DNA from: Rhodocyclaceae bacterium
GTDB lineage: Bacteria > Pseudomonadota > Gammaproteobacteria > Burkholderiales > Rhodocyclaceae
DNA: 13,465 nt
Direction: 5' to 3'
NCBI GenBank assembly: GCA_025361105.1
Contig: JANYAW010000166.1
Coordinates: 1-13,465 of the forward strand
Shown: in pieces, positions 8,054 to 13,465 of the stretch
How positions within the stretch are numbered: position 1 is the first letter of the stretch
How the letters are laid out: every line of letters starts with the position of its first letter
Translations under genes and position numbers: made by a program
The notes under the pieces: model-generated
What the model was told of the DNA's origin: nothing
The model's input: the letters and a program-made list of their open reading frames with translations, nothing else
Databases searched by the model: none

Positions 8054-8866
8054 CTAATCAGAAAACACCGGCATACGCTTTTCCGTCGTCGCGCGCATGG
8101 CCTCGGTGATGTCATTTGATTGCAGCATCGCCGCATTCCATGTCGCGATGTAATTCAATCCATCGGCGACGCTGTGATCGCGTGCATAAGTAATCATTTC
8201 TTTGCAGCCGCGTATCGACAGCGGTGATTTGGCGGCGATGGTTTGCGCGATTTCATTCACGCCGAGTCGCAACGCGTCGTTGCTTTCAAAGCAGCGATTG
8301 ACTAGGCGAATTGCCTGCGCTTCTGCACCATCTACACGTCGGCCGGTGTAGGCCAATTCACGCGCCATGCCATCACCCACCACATGCGGCAAGCGCTGCA
8401 AGGTTCCCACATCAGCAGTCATGCCGACATCAATTTCCTTGACTGAAAAATACGCGTCGACCGAGCAATAACGCATGTCGCAAGCGGTAATCAAATCAAT
8501 CCCGCCACCGATGCAAGCACCGTGAATTTCGGCAATCACCGGCTTGCGACAACGCTCAATCGAAGTCAATGTGTCTTGCAAATCGAGAATGAAGCGACGC
8601 AGTTTTTCACGTGCGCGACCGACGCAATCATCTTGCAATTTGGCGTTCAAATTCATCAGCATTGAGAGGTCAATTCCGGCGGTGAAATGTTTGCCGTTGC
8701 CGCCAATAATGACCACGCGAACTTCCGCCGTTTCGTCTGCCCAATGCATGGCTTCGCGCAATTCGTGCCACATCGTTTCTATCATCGCGTTGGCTTTGTC
8801 GGGGCGATTGAGCAAAACGCGAGCGATGCCGTTTTCATTTTCAATTTGCAGCGTGGTGAAATTCAT
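8054..8866 (-). CDS. Delta3,5-delta2,4-dienoyl-CoA isomerase-like crotonase (ECH1 type)
   Basis: A 270-residue crotonase-family protein. It has the oxyanion-hole segments KHFTAGIDL (59-67) and HGACIGGGIDL (115-125). It also has D124, E144 and D152 in GGGID, VKEID and MTAD. Their spacing of 20 and 8 residues equals that of the rat dienoyl-CoA isomerase catalytic acids (D176, E196, D204), as I recall them. DVGTLQRLP follows as in that subfamily. The predicted reaction moves the double bonds of 3,5-dienoyl-CoA to 2,4-dienoyl-CoA during breakdown of odd-position unsaturated fatty acids. An ATG two codons upstream (8872) abuts AAGGA, whereas the ATG at 8866 sits 6 nt from it, so 8866 is preferred. 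It lies 21 nt after the MaoC gene, as expected within an operon. Confidence 0.9.
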   Translation of the reverse strand: MNFTTLQIENENGIARVLLNRPDKANAMIETMWHELREAMHWADETAEVRVVIIGGNGKHFTAGIDLSMLMNLNAKLQDDCVGRAREKLRRFILDLQDTLTSIERCRKPVIAEIHGACIGGGIDLITACDMRYCSVDAYFSVKEIDVGMTADVGTLQRLPHVVGDGMARELAYTGRRVDGAEAQAIRLVNRCFESNDALRLGVNEIAQTIAAKSPLSIRGCKEMITYARDHSVADGLNYIATWNAAMLQSNDITEAMRATTEKRMPVFSD

Positions 8867-8887
8867 CAGCATTCCTTCGTAAAAAAA

Positions 8888-9361
8888 TTAAGCAAGCCGG
8901 CGGCGAAACATGCCTTTGCCTTCCATCGTCAGCACGTTGTCGCCGTGTTGGTTAATGACTTCCCAGCGCGACTTCACGAGTCCGACGGTGGGCCGACTTT
9001 CCATCGGCCGCGCCTCAAGCACGGTCAATCGCATCCGCAAAATGTCGCCGGGACGCACAGGTTTTAGCCAACGCAGATTGTCGATACCGGGTGAGCCGAG
9101 GCTGGCCGATTTGAGCAAATTGTCGTCACACATCATCCGCATTGCCATCGCGCAAGTATGCCAGCCGCTGGCACACAAACCCTTGAACAAGCTACTCTTA
9201 GCCGCCTCATCATCGAGATGAAACGGCTGCGGATCGAACTCAGTAGCAAAGCGCACGATGTCCTCGGCGCTGACCAATTGATGGCCAAATTCGCGTACGT
9301 TGCCGACCGGAAAATCTTCCCAATAAAGCAGTGAATCAGTTTGCATTGTCGTGTTTGTCAT
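8888..9361 (-). CDS. MaoC-like (R)-hydratase family protein
   Basis: A 157-residue hot-dog-fold protein of usual single-domain MaoC length. The segment FATEFDPQPFHLDDEAA carries the D43/H48 pair that matches the catalytic Asp/His of R-specific enoyl-CoA hydratases, and FKGLCASGWHT follows as in the family. Expected activity is hydration of an enoyl-CoA or dehydration of an (R)-3-hydroxyacyl-CoA. The open frame extends 29 codons upstream into the preceding gene. I chose ATG 9361 because homologue-like sequence begins just after it (LYWEDFPVG) and it leaves a 7-nt gap to the upstream stop. No strong ribosome site is visible, so translation may be coupled to the upstream gene. Substrate is unknown. 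Confidence 0.88.
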   Translation of the reverse strand: MTNTTMQTDSLLYWEDFPVGNVREFGHQLVSAEDIVRFATEFDPQPFHLDDEAAKSSLFKGLCASGWHTCAMAMRMMCDDNLLKSASLGSPGIDNLRWLKPVRPGDILRMRLTVLEARPMESRPTVGLVKSRWEVINQHGDNVLTMEGKGMFRRRLA

Positions 9362-9368
9362 CGTGATT

Positions 9369-10238
9369 TCAAGCTTTTTGCGACGACGGTCGCGCCACGG
9401 CATCGATACCAAGCACACTGACATCCTCAGCGCCGCGCCCTGCGGCAATCAGTTGATCCATTCTCGCTGCCACAGCGGGCAGCGCCGCCAGCGGTCGATT
9501 ACCTGCTGTCTCCAACATCAGTCGCACGTCTTTTCGTGCCATCGCCAATTCAAAACTTACCTTAAAACTGCCCTTCGCCATATTCGCGCCGCGCATGGCA
9601 ATCATCGCGTTCATGTCAAATACGCTGAGCAATTTGATGGCATCTTCGGCATCTACATTGCTCGCTTGCGCCAAAGTCAGCACATCGGCCAAAGTGCCAT
9701 ACACACCTAGCAACATTGCGTTGCCAAGCAGTTTGTTGGCCGCCGCAAAATCCGCGCGCTCGCCCAAATAGTTGAGGCTACCCGTCGTCTTGGCGAGTTC
9801 CTCCTTGACTGATTCAAACAACGCAGCAGGCCCGGCGACCATCATCGACCCTTGCGCATTTCGCGCATGCAGCGGTGCCATGAAAACAGGGCAGTGCAGG
9901 TACTTGATGCCTTCCGCCTGCAAGCGTGCCGCCCGTTCGGCGGTCAGCGCCGGCAAAGTGGTGGTGTGATCAATCAGAACCGCATCGGCCGACAATCCGG
10001 CGCGCGCCGCAGCGATGACTTCATTGACCACGGCATCATCTTTCAATATCAGATGCACCCGTGATGCCTCACGAACAGCCTCCGCCGGTGTTGCCGCAGA
10101 CTTCACGCCGAACTGCGCAAGTGCAGCCACTTTGTCCATCGTCCGGTTCCATGCGGTGACAGAATCACCACGCTTTGCGGCAGCTTCGGCAAACGCGCCG
10201 CCGAGCAAACCGGTTCCGAGAAAAGCGATAGTTGCCAT
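9369..10238 (-). CDS. NAD(P)-dependent oxidoreductase, 3-hydroxyisobutyrate dehydrogenase-like
   Basis: A 289-residue beta-hydroxyacid dehydrogenase family protein. The N-terminal Rossmann fold has GTGLLGG (8-14), and WNRT (30-33) places an arginine after the second strand, which often goes with NADP(H). The likely catalytic lysine is K169 in ANKLLGN, with N173 in the expected K-x-x-x-N spacing. The family substrate motif, usually DAPVSGG, is here CPVFMAP (116-122), so the glycine pair that contacts the carboxylate is missing. The substrate may therefore differ from hydroxyisobutyrate. AAGGA lies about 7 nt before the ATG. It is the first gene of the probable operon with the MaoC and two crotonase genes, divergent from the tRNA-His promoter. 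The family is confident, the substrate open. Confidence 0.88.
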   Translation of the reverse strand: MATIAFLGTGLLGGAFAEAAAKRGDSVTAWNRTMDKVAALAQFGVKSAATPAEAVREASRVHLILKDDAVVNEVIAAARAGLSADAVLIDHTTTLPALTAERAARLQAEGIKYLHCPVFMAPLHARNAQGSMMVAGPAALFESVKEELAKTTGSLNYLGERADFAAANKLLGNAMLLGVYGTLADVLTLAQASNVDAEDAIKLLSVFDMNAMIAMRGANMAKGSFKVSFELAMARKDVRLMLETAGNRPLAALPAVAARMDQLIAAGRGAEDVSVLGIDAVARPSSQKA

Positions 10239-10264
10239 GATTTTTCCTTTTTAATTAGCCTACT

Positions 10265-10292
10265 CGTCATTCCGGGAAGCACCGTAATGACG
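10265..10292. repeat. Imperfect inverted repeat upstream of the acyl-CoA operon
   Basis: The arms CGTCATTCCGG and CCGTAATGACG pair over 11 positions with one mismatch around a 6-nt loop (GAAGCA). There is no T-run on either strand. The CGTCATTCC...AATGACG ends resemble dispersed intergenic palindromes seen in many proteobacteria. It lies 26 bp upstream of the oxidoreductase ATG, so it may be in its 5' leader or act as a regulatory site. Only one copy is seen here. Confidence 0.4.
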
Positions 10293-10321
10293 TGGGGATA
10301 GTGCGAATGCGCTGCGCCATC

Positions 10322-10351
10322 TTGAAGCGACATAGCCAAGACTGCTATAAT
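10322..10351 (+). promoter_or_regulatory. Sigma-70-type promoter of tRNA-His
   Basis: TTGAAG (10322-10327) and a consensus TATAAT (10346-10351) are separated by 18 bp, with an extended -10 TG at 10343-10344. Transcription would start near 10358, about 70 nt before the mature tRNA, leaving a 5' leader for RNase P to remove. Confidence 0.75.
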
Positions 10352-10426
10352 TTTGCCGTCGACTTGGCGTTTTTCCTAGAAAAGCTTTTTGTCGGCGAGT
10401 CTGCAAAAAATGTTGTACCAACGGCG

Positions 10427-10502
10427 GTGGCCGTAGCTCAGTTGGTAGAGTCCGGGATTGTGATTCCCGTTGTCGTGGGTTCGAGCCCCATCGGTCACCC
10501 CA
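10427..10502 (+). tRNA. tRNA-His (anticodon GTG)
   Basis: A full cloverleaf can be drawn. The acceptor stem is GTGGCCG / CGGTCAC (one G-U pair). The D arm contains AGCTCAGTTGGTAGAG, the anticodon stem is CGGGA / TCCCG with loop TTGTGAT (GTG at 10460-10462), and the T arm contains GTGGGTTCGAGCCCCAT. The discriminator is C at 10499 and CCA is encoded at 10500-10502. The base at 10426 is G and can pair with C73, as expected for the extra 5' G of histidine tRNAs. It is a single-gene transcription unit between its own promoter and terminator. Confidence 0.97.
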
Positions 10503-10509
10503 AGAATTC

Positions 10510-10543
10510 AAAACACCTGAGAGCCTCCTCAGGTGTTTTTTTT
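10510..10543 (+). terminator. Strong intrinsic terminator of tRNA-His
   Basis: A perfect 12-bp stem AAAACACCTGAG / CTCAGGTGTTTT with a 6-nt loop (AGCCTC) runs into eight consecutive T residues. It lies 8 nt after the CCA end and separates the tRNA from the membrane-protein gene. Confidence 0.93.
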
Positions 10544-10620
10544 CGTTCACGACGCTACGCCGTTTCGAGGAACTTATCGAATAAGCTGTGGGCTTGGCCA
10601 AGAGCTTGGAGAAACGTCGC

Positions 10621-12486
10621 GTGAGGGCTGTGCAAATCCGCCAGAACATCAGCTTGGTGATAGGCATCAGCGCCGCGTTGATGCTTTCTTTTTTGAGCCT
10701 GACCTCCTGGCTACGTCGCCTGCCGACGCTGACCGTGTTGTTGCGCCGCCGATTGCGCCGGGCTGTCACACCGTCAAACGGTTCGGTCCATGCCCGCGTC
10801 GAACCAGCGCAACTCTGGGCGCAGAACAACACTTTGCCGGGTAACCGGAAAGACGGATTTCGTTTTGACTATCTGCTCTTTCTGATGATAGTCACGCCCA
10901 TCTATCTGTGGTTTGAGCTCTCCTTCGGCGTCAATCTGCTCGACAAAATGGGCGGCGACGTACCGACTGAAGCGACCGACGCAATAGAACATTGGGGCCG
11001 AATTATTTCCGGGATTGCGGTGGCGCTGGTATTTCTTAAAGGCTGGTTTCAGCAGTGCGAGAAATGGAACCGGCCTTGGAAGTTGCGCATCGTTGTCAGT
11101 GTTGCGATTTGCATTTTGAGCATCGCGATGACTTGGCAAATTCAAAATACAGTGATTGATTTTTACGTCAAACGCGCCAACACCGAAGTCACCATCGCGC
11201 TGGTCGCGCTGTCTGCATTGATCGTTTTTGGTGTCTTGGCCTTTCGTCTTTGGCTGCGCGTTTCTGTGGTGCAACGACGACGCGGCATTGTGCCAACACT
11301 AATCGGATTGATGCTCATCGTCGTCGTCGGATTGGCAGCGGTATCAAATTTGGATAAGATGCTCGGCCTCTTTACGCAACGTCTCGGCGTGGCGGATAGA
11401 CTGGTTCAAGACCTTGGACGAGAGCGCCAACAAGCGGCAAATTTGACGCTAGTCCGCCGTGGCCTACAACAAGGCTTCTATGCCTTCGATGGTAATCCCA
11501 TCATCCCGGATACTGTCGGTAGCGCCGAAGGCAAAGCCGCTTTGGCACTGTTCCCGATCATCGCGGCGACGATGGATCAGACGCGTTTCACCACCGACCG
11601 CGAAAAGATTCTGTATCAATTGATGTATCGCGATTGGGACGAACAATCCGGCGCAAATTCCTATGCGGCTTTTTTGGAAAGTGTCCAGAGCCTGGAAAAA
11701 ATCTACACGGAATCGTACAAGGATTTGTCGGTGCAATATGTTGCCGATTTCAAGGCCCATGGCCGCAGCGCAGCCGATGCGGTTTGGAATGAAAAGATTC
11801 GCGAATTGCTCAATGGCGAATTTGTGCCGCCCGGTTTGACGCTGAGCCAATATATGCAAGCGCCTGCGTTGCCGAAAATCATCCGCAAAAATCTGGCCTG
11901 CTTCGATTGCGAATTCCGTGTCGGTATGCCGCGTGAAGAAGTGACGCGCGAATTGTTCAAATGGACGCAGGCACACAAGGTAAAAAACATGCTCGACATA
12001 CTCGCGTCGCCTGAGCATTTTGAAACCGGTCATGACGGCGAGGTCGCGGCAAGAACTTATTGGGTACCGATTTGGGCACTGTTGTTTTCCATGGTCGGCG
12101 CTTTCACGCATATCTTCAAGATGGTGTTCACCGTCACCGAATACATACAGCGCAAGGCCTTCCAGCGTGCTAACGCAGCCGATTCGGCGCTGGCCAATAC
12201 GGTGGTCTGGAACAGCAAAATCCTGATTGCGGTGGCGCTCGGTTTTCTGGCGCTGTTCATCTATTTTTCAGACAACCGCGTCACTGGCAACGAGCACTAT
12301 GCCCCACTACATCAAGGCATGTGGCGTAGCGAACCAGTTGTCGGCGCGCTGGCCGCGCACTGGACCATCAATGCGCAAGGTTTGGTTTATCCCTTCACAA
12401 AAAAAATACGCCCGGCCTGGCTGACCTTTGCCGACGACCCGCTGGACTGGCTTCCGTTTTTGCACAAGTCGGAAACCGATGAGTAA
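10621..12486 (+). CDS. Polytopic membrane protein of unknown function, coupled to a cyclase/ATPase gene
   Basis: A protein of about 621 residues that I do not recognise. From the GTG at 10621, strong membrane segments are near residues 83-105, 127-143, 157-175, 190-210, 223-242, 481-503 and 534-549, plus a weaker one at 10-30. Positively charged loops (RRRLRR, QRRRG, QRK) suggest that the region between the sixth and seventh strong-or-weak segments, about residues 243-480, lies outside the cytoplasm. That domain is mostly helical and charged and holds one CxxC pair (C427, C430). The C-terminal ~70 residues after the last segment should also be outside. GGAG lies 9 nt before the chosen GTG; GTG 10588, GTG 10630 and ATG 10681 are alternatives, and the weak first segment conflicts with the charge pattern, so the start is uncertain. 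Its end overlaps the next gene by 8 nt. A sensor or transporter feeding the cyclase/ATPase is an inference. Confidence 0.8.
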   Translation: MRAVQIRQNISLVIGISAALMLSFLSLTSWLRRLPTLTVLLRRRLRRAVTPSNGSVHARVEPAQLWAQNNTLPGNRKDGFRFDYLLFLMIVTPIYLWFELSFGVNLLDKMGGDVPTEATDAIEHWGRIISGIAVALVFLKGWFQQCEKWNRPWKLRIVVSVAICILSIAMTWQIQNTVIDFYVKRANTEVTIALVALSALIVFGVLAFRLWLRVSVVQRRRGIVPTLIGLMLIVVVGLAAVSNLDKMLGLFTQRLGVADRLVQDLGRERQQAANLTLVRRGLQQGFYAFDGNPIIPDTVGSAEGKAALALFPIIAATMDQTRFTTDREKILYQLMYRDWDEQSGANSYAAFLESVQSLEKIYTESYKDLSVQYVADFKAHGRSAADAVWNEKIRELLNGEFVPPGLTLSQYMQAPALPKIIRKNLACFDCEFRVGMPREEVTRELFKWTQAHKVKNMLDILASPEHFETGHDGEVAARTYWVPIWALLFSMVGAFTHIFKMVFTVTEYIQRKAFQRANAADSALANTVVWNSKILIAVALGFLALFIYFSDNRVTGNEHYAPLHQGMWRSEPVVGALAAHWTINAQGLVYPFTKKIRPAWLTFADDPLDWLPFLHKSETDE

Positions 12487-13465
12487 GGCGGTGACGCTAG
12501 CGACGTGGTTGGAGAGGCTGGCGCTTAGTCAATACCAGCCACTATTCGAGCAAAACGGAATAGACCTGCAGTCCTTGCCTATGCTTGCGGAAAGTGACCT
12601 GACGGCGCTGGGTGTCTTGCTCGGCCATCGCAAGCGCTTGATGAAGGCGATCGGCGAACTCGACGCGCCGACAGCACAAAACGCGCCGCTTGTTGTGGCC
12701 ACTAACCGCAGCGCCGAGCGCCGCCAGCTCACTGTTATGTTCTGCGACCTGATCGGTTCTACTGCGATGTCACAGAGCCTTGACCCGGAAGCCCTGCGTG
12801 ATTTGATGCAGAACTATCAGCAGACCTGCTCGTCCGTGGTTGAGAAGTACGACGGTCATGTCGCTCAATATCTCGGTGACGGACTGATGATTTATTTCGG
12901 TTGGCCCGAGGCGCATGAAGATGATGCCGAGCGCGCGGTGAGGGCAGGGCTGGAGATCGTCGTTGCGGTCAAGCGCATATCGGTGCCCAACGGCGTGTTA
13001 TCAGCACCAACTGGCGAGTTGGCATCGACAGCTTTAAGTGTGCGCATCGGCATCGCCACCGGTCCGGTGGTGGTCGGTGAGACCGGCAATGGCGATGCCG
13101 CAATTCCCAAGACGGCGATTGGCGAAACACCCAATCTTGCGGCACGCATGCAGGCGCTGGCGCAGGCCGATCAAATTGTGCTGGCCTCAAGTACGCAACA
13201 CTTGCTGGGTTCAGTCTTCGATCTCGTCGACCTGGGTGAACACGCGCTCAAAGGCATCGCTGAACCGCAGCGTGTCTGGCAGGTTGCGGGAATTCGTGAG
13301 AGCGTAGGACGCTTTGTTGTCGAGCGCTCCGGTAGCCACGATGATCGTTTGACACCTTATGTTGGCCGCGAAGAAGAAATCAGTCTGCTGCTTGCCCGTT
13401 GGCGTCAGGCGGTAGATGGTGAAGGTCAGCTGGTCCTGCTCAGTGGCGAGCCCGGCATCGGCAAG
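12479..13465 (+). CDS. SAM domain / class III nucleotide cyclase / AAA-ATPase protein (cut by right edge)
   Basis: 329 codons are visible, open to the right edge. Residues about 5-62 form a sterile alpha motif (WLERLALSQYQPLFEQNGID, then LGHRKRLMKAI). Residues about 80-270 are a class III cyclase domain with metal aspartates D90 (FCDLIGST) and D134 (LGDGLM) and transition-state residues N219 and R223 (PNLAAR). The two purine-specifying positions are Q130 and T212 instead of the adenylate-cyclase Lys/Asp pair. After a linker, YVGREEE (294-300) and a Walker A SGEPGIGK (322-329) open an AAA/STAND-type ATPase that is cut off. Such proteins usually continue with TPR-like repeats; this is not visible here. 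The ATG overlaps the stop of the membrane-protein gene (ATGAGTAA), implying translational coupling. Product could be cAMP, cGMP or none; the domain architecture is confident. Confidence 0.92.
   Translation, partial: MSKAVTLATWLERLALSQYQPLFEQNGIDLQSLPMLAESDLTALGVLLGHRKRLMKAIGELDAPTAQNAPLVVATNRSAERRQLTVMFCDLIGSTAMSQSLDPEALRDLMQNYQQTCSSVVEKYDGHVAQYLGDGLMIYFGWPEAHEDDAERAVRAGLEIVVAVKRISVPNGVLSAPTGELASTALSVRIGIATGPVVVGETGNGDAAIPKTAIGETPNLAARMQALAQADQIVLASSTQHLLGSVFDLVDLGEHALKGIAEPQRVWQVAGIRESVGRFVVERSGSHDDRLTPYVGREEEISLLLARWRQAVDGEGQLVLLSGEPGIGK

Noticed and set aside
9362..9448. N-terminal extension of the MaoC protein from an upstream ATG at 9448
   Set aside because: The extra 29 residues overlap the end of the upstream gene, are basic and unlike MaoC N-termini; the ATG at 9361 fits the family length.
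10426..10499. Unusual C discriminator and extra 5' G in tRNA-His
   Set aside because: These are the normal identity features of bacterial histidine tRNAs.
10260..10832. A 190-codon minus-strand open frame across tRNA-His
   Set aside because: Its translation contains GSNPRQRESQSRTLPTELRP, a peptide that arises when a tRNA gene is translated antisense. It also covers the tRNA, its promoter and its terminator.
11464..12111. A 215-codon minus-strand open frame inside the membrane-protein gene
   Set aside because: It is antisense to a frame with clear membrane segments and a coupled stop. The translation is Arg/His-rich, as typical of shadow frames in GC-rich codons.
1..13465. CRISPR arrays, insertion sequences, phage or integration sites
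   Set aside because: No regularly spaced direct repeats, transposase, integrase or duplicated tRNA end was seen in the window.

Overview
The window looks like chromosomal DNA from a Gram-negative proteobacterium, probably a betaproteobacterium of the Burkholderiales type. The evidence is moderate GC content, a TonB-dependent outer-membrane receptor, acyl-CoA catabolism genes, a tRNA-His with encoded CCA, and a SAM-domain/cyclase/AAA signalling protein. The lineage is an inference; no rRNA or other phylogenetic marker is present.

Left arm (1-3423, all on the minus strand, transcribed right to left): a cobalamin-binding-type radical SAM protein of the DUF4080 class, a membrane-anchored M20 metallopeptidase resembling PM20D1/carboxypeptidase S, a likely intrinsic terminator, then the first 65 codons of a carotenoid-oxygenase family gene that runs off the left edge.

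Centre (3424-7149, plus strand): a divergent intergenic region of about 210 bp carries a perfect palindrome and two tandem GC-rich hairpins. It is followed by a TonB-dependent receptor and an exported calcineurin-like phosphoesterase, which look like a two-gene nutrient-scavenging unit.

Right of centre (7163-10238, minus strand): a likely operon in transcription order 3-hydroxyisobutyrate-dehydrogenase-like oxidoreductase, MaoC-like hydratase, delta3,5-delta2,4-dienoyl-CoA isomerase-like crotonase (all three catalytic acids present), a REP-like palindromic element, and a second crotonase with an isomerase-type glutamate. Together these suggest auxiliary beta-oxidation of unsaturated or branched acyl-CoAs.

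Right end (10239-13465, plus strand): a repeat-like inverted sequence, a strong promoter, tRNA-His(GTG) and a strong terminator. Then comes an unrecognised polytopic membrane protein with a large predicted extracytoplasmic domain. It overlaps by 8 nt the start of a SAM domain / class III nucleotide cyclase / AAA-ATPase protein cut by the right edge. This coupled pair is the best candidate in the window for an undescribed signalling system, and the cyclase has unusual residues at both purine-specifying positions.
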